From the NCBI GenBank assembly GCA_901538445.1, contig LR594585.1:2011369-2075368 (forward strand): a stretch of 64,000 bases of DNA, in the 5' to 3' direction. The position numbers and the translations under genes were made by a program. Under the pieces are notes generated by a model. That model was not told the DNA's origin, made no database searches, and was given only the letters and a program-made list of their open reading frames with translations. This document shows positions 26,196 to 35,522 of this stretch, one piece after another (position 1 is the stretch's first letter; each line of letters begins with the position of its first letter). The stretch is from Gemmataceae bacterium (GTDB taxonomy: Bacteria > Planctomycetota > Planctomycetia > Gemmatales > Gemmataceae).

Positions 26196-26294
26196 GCGCG
26201 GAGCAATCGGCGCAACAGACTCCTTCGGCGGAAGAGGACAGAAATCAGAGGGCAGTCAAAACTCATCCGCGTCCCAGGAATTCCTTGCCGGGTT

Positions 26295-26350
26295 GGTGGC
26301 ACGGGCCTCGGGCCCGTGATCGCCTCCACGGGCCCGGGGCCCGTGCCACC
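26295..26350. repeat. 24-bp hairpin, GGTGGCACGGGCC family
   Basis: Arms 26295-26318 and 26327-26350 pair with one or two mismatches. The GGTGGCAC...GTGCCACC ends also bound the element at 49280-49336 inside the ribosomal cluster. Confidence 0.85.
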
Positions 26351-26900
26351 ACAATCAACAGAGGGCAGCGATTCCCTGTGATGCGGATCACCCGGGCGCG
26401 AGGTGCGGCCACCCTCTTCTGCAAAGAGGGACCGACAACACCCCAGAAGCACCAGAACCATCCGCCCAGAGTGTAATTCCGCTCAGCACCGGCATGAACC
26501 ACAGTCGAGATTCATGCTATACGGTATTTCTCTGATCTCTCTTTCGCTCTCGCCACACCTGACACGGCCGTAAACACCACCAAGACAACATCTTGGAATT
26601 TGTCTTACGGTCTTTCTTCCAGGCAAGTGAAATGGTTCTGGAGAGGGGTCCCCCCGTTTCGGCCAGAAGCAATCACACGCACACGAATGATCCGCATCCC
26701 GGGAGACACACGCCGAGAGCGCCCCTGACGAGCCGCGATCGCAAGGGGGCAGGAGACGCGGTCCGCTCCCTTGCGGTCCCGACTCGCCAGGCCGTTCTTT
26801 CCTGGGATGTGTATCAGAGGGTGTGCTGGCCTCTGGCCTCTGGCCTCTGCCGCCGAAGGCGTCTGTCCTCTTACCGCCGAAGGCGTCTGTCTTCCGTCCA

Positions 26901-29210
26901 CTACTCCAGCACCGAGCGGGGCCGGCCGGTGCGGTCGAGCAGCTCGATCTTCTTGACGGTCACGACCCGCGGGCCGACGCCGTCGAGTTCCTTGGCCTCC
27001 ACCTTGAGCGTGACGCGGGCCGGGTGCAGGAACCCCCGCAGCGCCGGGTCGCGGACCTTCGCGGCCAGCGCCGGCGACGCCGTGAAGTGCAGGTTCGCGG
27101 GCCGCTGCTCCGAGAACAGCAGGAGCGTCAGTTCCGGGTCGTCGTCGCGGCCGGCGACCACCGGCGACAGGTACGCCATCGCCGTCAGCTCCTGGCCGAC
27201 GAACTTCTCGGGCGCGCGGTTCAGGGCGACCAGCTCGTCGTCCGGCGGCTCGGTCGCGGGCACGGTGCTGACGATCCGGTTCCCGCGGCCGATGAAGTCG
27301 ATCTGCGCGACCCGGGCGGCCGCGGTCCCGTTCGCGGCCGGGGTGCCGACCTTGAGCGTCAGCCGCACCGGGAGCGACTGGTCCTCGGGCGGGATCTCGC
27401 TCAACTGGGTCGCGACCTCGCGGTCGGCGACGAACGTGAGCCCCTCGGGCCGCACGTCGGCGTCGTCGGACACGGTCACCTCGTACACGGCCCCGCGCCG
27501 CGGCGTGCCGGGCACCAGCTTCCCGCGGACCGCGACCACCTGCCCGGCGTACTTCGCGAGGTTCCTGCGAAACGTCTCGAGCGGGATTGCGTCGCTCGCC
27601 GACTGCACCCCGTTGAGGACGAACTTGTACGCGACCGGCTTCGAGCGGAGGACCGCACCGGCCGCGCTGCGGCACTCCAGTTGGAGCGCGACGGCCGGGG
27701 CCTTCGCGCCGGCCGGCAGGCGGAACTCGCCGACCATCGCCCGCGTCGTGGCCCCGAGGTCGACCTTCGCGAGATCGACCCTGTTCGCGCCCGGCAGCGG
27801 CTTCCACCCGGCCCCGTCGTCGGCCTCGGGGTCGGGAACCTTGTCGCCGGTCCAGACGTGCAGCGCGGCCCCCTTCACGCGGTCGAGCGGGTCGGCCAGC
27901 GGCGCGAGCACCCGGAACGCGCCCTGGTTGGTCTCGGACCCGGACGACAGCACGACCGCCGGGTACACGCGGCCGGCGAGCAGCGCCGAAAGTTCGTGCG
28001 CCGGGATCGCCAGGCCGATGCCGCTCCCCTTGATCGTGGCGACCGCGACCCCCGCGAGCCGGCCGTCGGTGTCCACCACCGGGCCGCCGCTGTTGCCGGG
28101 GTTCAGCGCGCCGTCGAGTTGCACCCGGCCGACGGCCCCAGCGTCGTTGAGCCGGATGCTCGACACGGCCCCGCGGCCGATGGTGATGTTCGGGTTCCGG
28201 GTGCCGATCGCGAGCGCCTCGCCGTAGGGGAACCCGCAGATGCGGACCTCCATCAGCTCGGCGAGCTTCGGGGCGAGGTCCGGGTCGATGGGCTTCGGCA
28301 CCCGCTCGGCCTTCGTGACGCGGACGAGCGCGAGGTCGAGTTCCGCGTCGGCGGCGACGACCTGGCCGGGCCGCTCCCACTCGCCCGGGAGCCCGCTCTC
28401 GAACACGACCGTCACCTGGGGGGGGCCGTCGAGCGGGCTGGCCGACCGCGGGCTGATGACGTGCTGGTTCGTGGCGACGAGCAACTCGTCGCCGGTCGCG
28501 CGGACCACGAACCCGGACCCGCTCCCGCGGACCGCCCCGGCCGACACCTTCAGGTACGCGGTCGCCTTCTTGGTCTCGTCGAGCGTCATCTTCCCGCCGC
28601 CCTCGGGCGGGGCCGCCTTCGAGGCGAACGGCGGCACCGTCAGCTCGTCGGGGCCGATCTTCTGGAGCGACGGGACGAGGACGGTCGGGGCCGGGCGGTT
28701 CGTCACGCTGGCGGCGAACAGCTCGGCGAACTCGGGCGGCACCGTCGGCTTCGGCTGCGGTTGCGGCGGCCGTTGGCCGTCCTTCTTCGGCGCGACCACC
28801 TTCTTCGGGGGAGCCGGCACGGGGTCGGGGTTCGCCGCGACCGGCTTCGGCCCGTCGCCGCTCATCAGCACGACGACGAGGCCGACCACCGCGGCCGCCG
28901 CGAGCAGCGCGCCTCCCACGAGCAGCACCGGGAACTTCTTCTCGGGCTTGGCCGCGGCCCTGGACTTCGCCTTCGTCTTCGCATCGGCCCCGCGGCGCTT
29001 CGGGGCCGGTTCCGGGTCGCGGCGGGGCCCCGACGTGGTGAACGGGTCGTCGTCCCCGGCCCCGGCCGCCTCGGGCACGGGAACCAGAGGGGCCGTTGCG
29101 GGCGGGGGCAGGAACGCGCCGCCGCACTCGGGGCACTCGGTGGGCGGGTCGCCGGCCCGCGGGGCCGGGATCGTGAGCCGGACGGCGCAGTGCGGGCATT
29201 GCACGACCAT
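26901..29210 (-). CDS. Membrane-anchored DegP-like (S1C) serine protease
   Basis: 769 residues from the ATG at 29210 (GGAGA about 6 nt upstream). There is an N-terminal zinc-ribbon-like CPHC...CPEC (residues 5-29), a Lys/Pro-rich linker, one transmembrane helix (about 94-116, FPVLLVGGALLAAAAVVGLV) and a Pro-rich spacer. The trypsin-like domain follows, with catalytic His250 (VATNQHVI), Asp292 (AELDLALVRV) and Ser374 (NPGNSGGPVV). The remaining ~390 residues have no recognised domain; no PDZ was identified. Topology suggests a cytoplasmic zinc ribbon and an external protease, unlike soluble DegP. A longer in-frame extension upstream runs into other genes and is rejected. Confidence 0.92.
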   Translation of the reverse strand: MVVQCPHCAVRLTIPAPRAGDPPTECPECGGAFLPPPATAPLVPVPEAAGAGDDDPFTTSGPRRDPEPAPKRRGADAKTKAKSRAAAKPEKKFPVLLVGGALLAAAAVVGLVVVLMSGDGPKPVAANPDPVPAPPKKVVAPKKDGQRPPQPQPKPTVPPEFAELFAASVTNRPAPTVLVPSLQKIGPDELTVPPFASKAAPPEGGGKMTLDETKKATAYLKVSAGAVRGSGSGFVVRATGDELLVATNQHVISPRSASPLDGPPQVTVVFESGLPGEWERPGQVVAADAELDLALVRVTKAERVPKPIDPDLAPKLAELMEVRICGFPYGEALAIGTRNPNITIGRGAVSSIRLNDAGAVGRVQLDGALNPGNSGGPVVDTDGRLAGVAVATIKGSGIGLAIPAHELSALLAGRVYPAVVLSSGSETNQGAFRVLAPLADPLDRVKGAALHVWTGDKVPDPEADDGAGWKPLPGANRVDLAKVDLGATTRAMVGEFRLPAGAKAPAVALQLECRSAAGAVLRSKPVAYKFVLNGVQSASDAIPLETFRRNLAKYAGQVVAVRGKLVPGTPRRGAVYEVTVSDDADVRPEGLTFVADREVATQLSEIPPEDQSLPVRLTLKVGTPAANGTAAARVAQIDFIGRGNRIVSTVPATEPPDDELVALNRAPEKFVGQELTAMAYLSPVVAGRDDDPELTLLLFSEQRPANLHFTASPALAAKVRDPALRGFLHPARVTLKVEAKELDGVGPRVVTVKKIELLDRTGRPRSVLE

Positions 29211-29282
29211 AAGATTCTCCCCGGTCTCCGCGGGACGGTGGGAAATGATGGTACGACGCGGTGAACCGCAACGCAACCGAAA

Positions 29283-29525
29283 GGCGCGAGCGGGCACTTC
29301 ACCCTCATGACCAAGACCCCCGGCGACGGCGCGTTGGTCGGCGAGCACCGCGTGTGCGTGGTGCCGTCCGTCCCGGGTGCCGGCGAGACGGGGCCGGGCA
29401 AGCCGCAGTTTGACCACGACCCGAAGAACATCCCGCACAAGTACCGCAGCCGCGAGACGACGCCGCTGCGGGTCGAGGTGAAACCGGACCAGACGATCGA
29501 AGTGACGCTCGAACTGGAGGACTGA
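29283..29525 (+). pseudogene. 5'-truncated remnant of a planctomycete surface lipoprotein
   Basis: A 72-residue frame from the ATG at 29307 (MTKTPGDGALVGEHRV...) ends with a motif, HKYRSRETTPLRVEVKPDQT, that resembles the C terminus of a planctomycete lipoprotein family with a carboxypeptidase-regulatory-like domain. Recognisable codons continue upstream of the ATG (GASGHFTL, corresponding to the usual GxYTL) until an in-frame stop at 29262-29264. The signal peptide, lipobox and first half are therefore missing. It is probably a decayed fragment, squeezed between the protease start and hppA. A small expressed protein cannot be excluded. Confidence 0.65.
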
Positions 29526-29545
29526 GCGAGCGCTGGCCGTGCGCC

Positions 29546-32479
29546 TCACGCACCGGGCTTCGCGCCGGTCTCCTCCCGGTGCATCTCGGCGTCCATCTGC
29601 TTGACCTCGGCGCTCTCGTGCTTGGACTTCCACCACGCCCAGCCCACGAGCAGCGCCGACACGCCCGCGATCACCCCGCCCACCAGCACGTTGCCCGTGC
29701 CGTCCTTCACGTTGTGCAGGATCACCAGCGGCAGCGCCAGCAGGCTCACCATGTTCATCACCTTGATGAGCGGGTTGATCGCCGGGCCGCTCGTGTCCTT
29801 GAGCGGGTCGCCGACCGTGTCGCCGGTCACCGACGCCTTGTGCTTCTCGCTCCCCTTCCCCGTGCGGTCGGTCCGCGGCTCGTCCTCGATCATTTTCTTC
29901 GCGTTGTCCCACGAGCCGCCCGCGTTCGACATGAACACCGCCATCAGTTGCCCGCTCAGGATCATCCCGGCGAGGAACCCGCCCAGCGCGAACGGCCCGA
30001 GCAGGAACCCGACGACGAGCGGCGTGCCGATCGCGAGCAGGCCCGGGCCGATCAGCTCCTTCTGGGCGGTCGCGGTGCAGATGCCGACCACGCGGCCGTA
30101 GTCCGGGAGCTTCTTGCCGGCCATGATGTCCGGGTCGTTGAACTGGCGGCGGCACTCGTACACGATCAGGTACGCGGCCCGGCCCACGGCCCGGATCGTC
30201 ATCGCGCTGAACAGGAACGGCACCGCCCCGCCGATGAGCATGCCGATGAACACCAGCGGCTCGGCGACGGTGAGCTTCGACGCGCCGGAGGTGAAGTCGC
30301 CGATCAGCAGTTGCCCGATCTTCTCCTCGCTGCCGGTGACCAGCACCGCGATGAAGCTCGCGAACAGCGACACGGCCGCGATCACCGCCGACCCGATGGC
30401 GATGCCCTTGGTGATGGCCTTGGTCGTGTTGCCGACCGCGTCGAGGTCCGCGAGGATCTGCCGGGCGGCCCGGTTCGCCTCGGGCGACAGGTACCCCGGC
30501 TCGCCCTCCTTGAGGTCCGCGGCCCCGAACGCGCCCTTGTTGAACGCCATCTCGCCGATGCCGTTGGCGTTGTCGGCGATCGGGCCGAACACGTCCATGC
30601 TGATCGTGTCGCCGGTGAGGGTGAGCATGCCGATCCCGCACATCGCGACGCCGAACGCCATGAACAGCAGGTGGTCCGGGTGGCCGATGAGGTACACCGA
30701 CCCGAAGATCGCCGCCGAGATGATGAGCACCGCCCACACCGAGCTTTCGAGGCCCAGCGCCAGGCCCGAGATGATGTTCGTGGCGTGCCCGGTGCGGCTC
30801 GCCTTCACCACCTCCTGCACCGGGCTGTACTCGGTGCTGGTCCAGTACTCCGTACACTTGTTGAGCAGCACGGCGAGCACGATGCCGATGAGGCAGCAGA
30901 ACGCGACCCGCATGTTCAGCCCCGGCGACAGCGGGACGTGGTACCGGACCTGCGCGAGCTGCATCAGCGTGAGGTCGTACTTCGCCTCCTCGGGGAGCGC
31001 GTGCCCGTACTCCTTGAGCCGGCCGCGCTCGGTGAGGGAGAGGTCGGTGACGCTCACCTTCGTGCCGGCGAGTTCCTCGCGCCTCGCGTAGTCGAGGTTG
31101 TGCCACGCCGCGAGCGCCGCGACCCGCAGGCCGTCCACCTTCTCTTCGAGCTTCCGCGTGTCGGTGGCGTTCCGCTCCGGGCCGCTCCGCTTCTCGCGGA
31201 GCCGGGCGACCTCCTTCGCCACCGACGCCGGCTGCGCCGGCAGGCCGAACGCCTCGCGGAGCGCGGCGTTGTCGTAGATCTCCTGGTACAGCCCCTTCTC
31301 GATGCCGCGCTCGACGATGTACGGCGCGTCGAACTGGAGGTAGATCGCGCCCAGGAGCAGGAACCCGACGGTGCTGATGGCGGCGCTCCGCCAGAACCCG
31401 AGGTTGATCGACTTCATCGCGGTCGCGGCGTTGCCGGTCGTCATCCCGCGGCCGACGAGCGACGTGCTGATCATGCTCCCGATCACGCCGACGGCCTGCA
31501 CGAGCAGCGGGAAGATCATGCCCTTGTAGCCGAACGCGGCGTACCCGAGCATGACCGCGGCGACCATGGTGACCGAGTAGCTCTCGAACACGTCGGCCGC
31601 CATGCCGGCGCAGTCGCCGACGTTGTCGCCCACGTTGTCGGCGATGGTGGCGGCGTTCCGCGGGTCGTCCTCGGCCATCGACTTCTCGACCTTGCCGACG
31701 AGGTCGGCCCCGACGTCGGCCGCCTTCGTGTAGATGCCGCCGCCGACCCGCATGAACAGCGCCAGCAGGGACCCGCCGAACCCGTACCCGATGAGGATCT
31801 CGTAGGCCAGCTCGCCGAACACGAGCAGGATCAGCGCGCCGCCGAGGAGCCCGAGCCCGCAGGTGAACATGCCGGTGATGGTGCCGGTCTTGTACGCGAG
31901 CCGCATGGCCTCGCCGAAGCTGTTCCGGGCCGCGGCGGCGACCCGGAGGTTCCCGGCGGTCGCGAGCCGCATCCCGGTGAACCCGACCGCGGCCGAGAAC
32001 AGCGCGCCGATGAAGAACGCGGCCCCGCGGCCGAGGGCGATCACCCGCAGTTCGCCCTCGGAGTGCGTCCCCGGTTCGAGTTCCCACGGCCACTTGCTGG
32101 CGGTGATGACGGCGGTGAGCACGACGATGAGCAACCCGACGACGGTGAACTGCCGGCGGAGGTAGGCGTTGGCCCCGTCGCGGACGGCCTTGGCGACGAC
32201 CTGCATCGCCGGCGTGCCGGCGTCGGTGGCGTACACCTGCTTCATGAGGGACGCGGCGTACCCGAGGCCGGCGACGGCGACGACCAGGCACGCGAGGAGC
32301 CCGAGCTTCTCGCCGTACCCGTAGGCGGCCGACGTGACGAACCCGAACGGCTCCCACCCGGCCCCGAACAGCGTCAGCGGGCTCGTGGGGGCCGCCCCCA
32401 TCAGGCCGACGGGGAGGGCGCACACAATGGCGAGGAGCCACGGGAAGCGGTTGGGTGTGCGAGAGCGGCGCGGCGGCAT
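29546..32479 (-). CDS. hppA: Membrane-bound proton-translocating pyrophosphatase
   Basis: 977 residues from the ATG at 32479, with AGGA 7 nt upstream. It couples PPi hydrolysis to cation pumping across the membrane. Signature: substrate motif DVGADLVGKVE (DX7KXE), ADNVGDNVGDCAGMAADVFE, and C-terminal TGDTVGDPLKDTSGPA. The sequence GNTTKA carries Lys at the position where K+-dependent enzymes have Ala, so a K+-independent, H+-pumping type is predicted. It is longer than typical family members (about 660-800 residues). The excess is mainly a hydrophilic insertion of about 120-130 residues between EIYDNAALREAFG and VRYHVPLSPG, plus an N-terminal extension. Confidence 0.96.
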   Translation of the reverse strand: MPPRRSRTPNRFPWLLAIVCALPVGLMGAAPTSPLTLFGAGWEPFGFVTSAAYGYGEKLGLLACLVVAVAGLGYAASLMKQVYATDAGTPAMQVVAKAVRDGANAYLRRQFTVVGLLIVVLTAVITASKWPWELEPGTHSEGELRVIALGRGAAFFIGALFSAAVGFTGMRLATAGNLRVAAAARNSFGEAMRLAYKTGTITGMFTCGLGLLGGALILLVFGELAYEILIGYGFGGSLLALFMRVGGGIYTKAADVGADLVGKVEKSMAEDDPRNAATIADNVGDNVGDCAGMAADVFESYSVTMVAAVMLGYAAFGYKGMIFPLLVQAVGVIGSMISTSLVGRGMTTGNAATAMKSINLGFWRSAAISTVGFLLLGAIYLQFDAPYIVERGIEKGLYQEIYDNAALREAFGLPAQPASVAKEVARLREKRSGPERNATDTRKLEEKVDGLRVAALAAWHNLDYARREELAGTKVSVTDLSLTERGRLKEYGHALPEEAKYDLTLMQLAQVRYHVPLSPGLNMRVAFCCLIGIVLAVLLNKCTEYWTSTEYSPVQEVVKASRTGHATNIISGLALGLESSVWAVLIISAAIFGSVYLIGHPDHLLFMAFGVAMCGIGMLTLTGDTISMDVFGPIADNANGIGEMAFNKGAFGAADLKEGEPGYLSPEANRAARQILADLDAVGNTTKAITKGIAIGSAVIAAVSLFASFIAVLVTGSEEKIGQLLIGDFTSGASKLTVAEPLVFIGMLIGGAVPFLFSAMTIRAVGRAAYLIVYECRRQFNDPDIMAGKKLPDYGRVVGICTATAQKELIGPGLLAIGTPLVVGFLLGPFALGGFLAGMILSGQLMAVFMSNAGGSWDNAKKMIEDEPRTDRTGKGSEKHKASVTGDTVGDPLKDTSGPAINPLIKVMNMVSLLALPLVILHNVKDGTGNVLVGGVIAGVSALLVGWAWWKSKHESAEVKQMDAEMHREETGAKPGA

Positions 32480-32731
32480 GTGGCGGTCCTGTGGCACCCC
32501 GGGGTCGCGTGGGGTCGGGCGGGTGGCGGGAGAGGCGACCACCCCCGACGCGACGGGGACCGGGTTCGGAGCGAGACGGAGCGACGGCCGGTGGTCGGCC
32601 GTCGGACTGCTCAGAATAGACCAACGTCAAGGGCGCGTCCACAGCCTGCGACCATTCCCGGCCGAGGCCCGCGAAGGCGTGAAACCGGCCGGGCGAGCCC
32701 CGCGCGTCCGAGGCGTTGCTCGGGCGGCCGT

Positions 32732-33664
32732 TCATTCCGCCGGGCGGCCGCACTTCTCCAGGTGCGCGAGGATCGCGGCCCGGTAGCGCTCGGGGGCGGC
32801 CGCGGCGAGTTGCAGGTGGTCGCCGCCTTCGATCACGACAAGTTCCGTACGCGGCCCGATCGCTTCGGCGATTGCGGCGGCCTCGGCAGCAGTCGCACGG
32901 CGGTCGGCGCCTCCTGCGAGGACCAGCACAAGGGCCGAGGGCGGGACACCCCGTGCGGCGCTCACCGGAGAGATGTCGTCCGCGTGCGGCAGAACGAGCG
33001 GGGCGACGGCCGAAAAGCCGGTGAAGGCAACGAACTCCAGCCCCGGCGGGAGGTACGTCCGGGTGCGGTTGCGGGTCGCGGTGCGGAGGTCGCGGTACGG
33101 GCACTCCAGAACGTACCCGCAGACGTGCTCGCCCAGGTCCGACGCCGCGAACAGCGCCGCGGCCGAACCGAGCGACCGGCCCCACACCACGACCGGCCGG
33201 CCAGGGTGCCGCTCGCGCAACCACTCGACCGCGGCGATCACGTCGTACCGCGCGCTGAAGCCGAAGTCGTTCACTTCGCCGGTCGAGTCGCCGTGGGCGC
33301 GGAGCGACACCATCAGGACCGGGTGCCCGGCCCGCGCGACGAGTTTCGCCTCGGCGAGACCCGCGGACCGGCTCCCGCCGTTGCCGTGGAGCAGAACCAC
33401 GAGCGGCCGGTCGGCCCGGCCGTCGACGAACCACGCGCCGAGTTCCTGGCCGTCGGCGGTGGTCAGGCGAGCCGACGTGATCCGGCCCCAGGCGACTTCG
33501 GGCACGGGCTCCGGATAAGGCGGCCGCGACCGGCGCGTGAGGTGAAGCACGGCCGCGTACGACGCCGACAGCCACGCGATGACAGCGATCGCGACGAAGG
33601 CCGCGAGCCACGCGCACCGCCTCCGCCAGCGCATCGTCCGCGGTGCGACGGGTGGTTCGCGCAT
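32732..33664 (-). CDS. Membrane-anchored alpha/beta hydrolase
   Basis: 310 residues. The chosen ATG at 33664 overlaps the upstream stop as TGATG, implying translational coupling; an ATG 30 nt further on is the alternative. A transmembrane helix near the N terminus (CAWLAAFVAIAVIAWLSASY) precedes a hydrolase domain: VVLLHGNGGSRSAG, nucleophile GRSLGSAAALFA, and a late GGDHLQLAAAAPERY with the histidine. It resembles the ABHD13/BEM46-like serine hydrolases. Last gene of the six-gene operon beginning at waaA. Substrate unknown. Confidence 0.9.
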   Translation of the reverse strand: MREPPVAPRTMRWRRRCAWLAAFVAIAVIAWLSASYAAVLHLTRRSRPPYPEPVPEVAWGRITSARLTTADGQELGAWFVDGRADRPLVVLLHGNGGSRSAGLAEAKLVARAGHPVLMVSLRAHGDSTGEVNDFGFSARYDVIAAVEWLRERHPGRPVVVWGRSLGSAAALFAASDLGEHVCGYVLECPYRDLRTATRNRTRTYLPPGLEFVAFTGFSAVAPLVLPHADDISPVSAARGVPPSALVLVLAGGADRRATAAEAAAIAEAIGPRTELVVIEGGDHLQLAAAAPERYRAAILAHLEKCGRPAE

Positions 33665-34590
33665 CAGACGCCGGCGACCTGGCGGAACTCGTCGAGCGTC
33701 GCCGCCCGTGCCGCGAGCGTGAGCCACGCCTGCAGCGTCGGCAGGTCCGAGCACCCGCGGACCGCCGCGTCGGCCTCGGCCGGCACGCTCCCGAACCGTG
33801 CCTCCAGGACCGCGACAACGGACGCCGCGGCCTGCTTCAGTAACCCCTTGGCCTCGCCCTTGGCCTCGCCCTCGGCCACCAGACTCTCGGCAAACGGAGA
33901 CACTTTCACGTTCCAGCCCTCCAGTCCTTTGTTCCAAACCCCGGCCCGGTCGGCCGCGTCGGCGAAGATCCGTGCGGGCACGAGCAGCGCGTTCCGCCGG
34001 TGGTAGTTCGGCTCGCCCTCCGCGGCCCGCTTCCACCGCTCGATGATACCCGCGTCGCCCCCGCCGGTCATCAGCGGGATCCACGGCAGCAGCGCCCGCG
34101 ACCGGGTGCCCGCCTCGATCGCCGCCAGGAGTTCATCGGCACTCTCGCGCTCCAGGTTGCGTTCGACCGCGGCGAGGTGCGTCGCGAGGCCGGCCGCGGG
34201 CCACTCCATCCGGCGCGTCGCCTGCCCCGTGCCGGTCAGGTTCACTACGACCGCCCCGACGTTGAACCGCCCGCCGCGCTCCTCGTCCGACTTCACCGCG
34301 AGCCACAGGCTTCCGAGGTACACCATCAGCCGGCCGAACATGGTCGCGTCCGGCTCGGTCTGGAACTCGACCGCCACGGCCCACGGCGGCTGCGTGCCCG
34401 ACGGCTCTTCGAGCCGGGCCACCGTGTCGCCGGTGCGGTCGGCGTCGCCCGGGAACGGCACGCTGCGGGTGTCGAGCCAGCCGGCGAACGCGAACCCGTC
34501 GTCCGGCAGGCCCGTGACCCACGCGAGGAACGCGGGCGGGTCGATGGTCACGGTGAACCGCGCCGCCTGATCGAACCGGTTCTTCGGCAT
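33664..34590 (-). CDS. PD-(D/E)XK nuclease-like (Rpn-type) protein
   Basis: 308 residues from the ATG at 34590. The core WAVAVEFQTEPDATMFGRLM resembles the E-X-Q/K strand of PD-(D/E)XK nuclease-fold proteins of the Rpn/putative transposase group, followed by YLGSLWLAV. A short GEAKGEAKGLLKQ repeat typical of these families comes before the C-terminal helical region (VLEARFGSVPAEADAAVRGC). It starts 6 nt after the aminotransferase gene stop and overlaps the hydrolase start by one base, so it belongs to the operon. The family assignment is by motif only; nuclease activity is not shown. Confidence 0.7.
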   Translation of the reverse strand: MPKNRFDQAARFTVTIDPPAFLAWVTGLPDDGFAFAGWLDTRSVPFPGDADRTGDTVARLEEPSGTQPPWAVAVEFQTEPDATMFGRLMVYLGSLWLAVKSDEERGGRFNVGAVVVNLTGTGQATRRMEWPAAGLATHLAAVERNLERESADELLAAIEAGTRSRALLPWIPLMTGGGDAGIIERWKRAAEGEPNYHRRNALLVPARIFADAADRAGVWNKGLEGWNVKVSPFAESLVAEGEAKGEAKGLLKQAAASVVAVLEARFGSVPAEADAAVRGCSDLPTLQAWLTLAARAATLDEFRQVAGV

Positions 34591-34596
34591 GGCGCG

Positions 34597-35502
34597 TCAC
34601 CCCGTGAACTGCCTCTCGACGTCCACGCCGGCGAGGTCGGACCACGCCGCGAGCAGCTTGCGGTACACCGGGCCGGGCCACGGGAGCCGGTGCGAGCGGC
34701 CGCCTTCGGCGATCACGTTCGCCACCCCCGCGACGCAGAAGCCGGTGCCGGTGAGGAGCAGTTCCGAGAAGCGGCCGAGCGCGTTCGTTGGCAAGGACGC
34801 TTCGGCGAACGGCACCCCGAGCGACGCGCACAGTTCGCGCGTCACCCGCAGGCTGATGCCGTCGAGGATGGTTTCGCGCGGCGGCGACGTGACCACGCCA
34901 GCGACCACCGCGAGGACGTTCGCGACGCTCGTCTCGGTGAGCGCGCCGCGGCCGTCGGTCAGGACGGCGAGCGCGCCGGGGTTGATCGCGCGCGCTCGGT
35001 AGTCGGCGACGTGCCACAGCATGCGGCTGCGGTGCTTCACCGTGGGAGAGAGAAGTGACTCGCCCTGTGCCCCGACGACTGCGAGCGTGACGCCGTCGGT
35101 GAAGAAGCGGCGGTAGCGGGCGAACGGCAGCGGGTACGTCACCATGCCGAGCGTGGGCGGGCCGTTGGCCTCTTCGCCGAGGTAGAACCCGAGCGGGCCG
35201 GGCGTCGCAAACGTCACGAGTTGCAGTTCACCGCCGGGCGGTAACAGCTTGGTGTTGTGTCTCACCAGTTCGTCGGCCGCCGCGGTTAGCTGCGCGTCGG
35301 TCGCGTCGAGCGGAACGTAGCACGCCTCGCAGTCGCGGTGGAACCGCGCGAGGTGGTCGTCCCAGCGGAACAGCGTGTGGCGGAACGTGCGCGCGTTATC
35401 GACGACGGTCGCGCCCGACACGAACCCGGCGTCGTGCAGCGGCAGCGCGGCGGTGCCGAACGGCACCAGCCGACCGTTGAGGTACGCGAGGGGTGAGGAC
35501 AC
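34597..35502 (-). CDS. Class IV PLP-dependent aminotransferase
   Basis: 301 residues. The start chosen is a GTG at 35502 with GGAG 5 nt upstream. Fold type IV features: N-terminal AYLNGRLVPFGTAALPLHDA, catalytic-lysine region SPTVKHRSRMLWHVADYRA, cofactor-phosphate region DGRGALTETSVANVLAV, and LLTGTGFCVAGV. The class includes branched-chain and D-amino-acid aminotransferases and aminodeoxychorismate lyase; which one cannot be decided here. It starts 20 nt after the dual-specificity phosphatase gene. Confidence 0.9.
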   Translation of the reverse strand: MSSPLAYLNGRLVPFGTAALPLHDAGFVSGATVVDNARTFRHTLFRWDDHLARFHRDCEACYVPLDATDAQLTAAADELVRHNTKLLPPGGELQLVTFATPGPLGFYLGEEANGPPTLGMVTYPLPFARYRRFFTDGVTLAVVGAQGESLLSPTVKHRSRMLWHVADYRARAINPGALAVLTDGRGALTETSVANVLAVVAGVVTSPPRETILDGISLRVTRELCASLGVPFAEASLPTNALGRFSELLLTGTGFCVAGVANVIAEGGRSHRLPWPGPVYRKLLAAWSDLAGVDVERQFTG

Positions 35503-35522
35503 GATGACTCCGTTGAATCGCG

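Larger units (their letters stand above)
25992..26900. other. 909-nt intergenic region rich in palindromes, no gene seen
   Basis: Holds a composite palindrome (26083-26195), a hairpin (26295-26350) and a looser inverted repeat near 26720-26785 (GCCGCGATCGCAAGGG against CCCTTGCGGTCCCGACTCGC). About 26460-26650 is distinctly AT-richer than its surroundings. Tandem CTGGCCTCTGGCCTCTGGCC and two CCGCCGAAGGCGTCTGTC copies lie near 26824-26895. No frame looks like protein. Confidence 0.7.

Noticed and set aside
26901-33818. A single 2305-residue minus-strand open frame
   Set aside because: Only its last 769 residues are a protease; the rest is the wrong frame of hppA and neighbouring genes.
29579-34006. 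Long plus-strand open frame opposite hppA and the hydrolase gene
   Set aside because: Antisense shadow; composition is His/Arg/Asp-rich with no domains.
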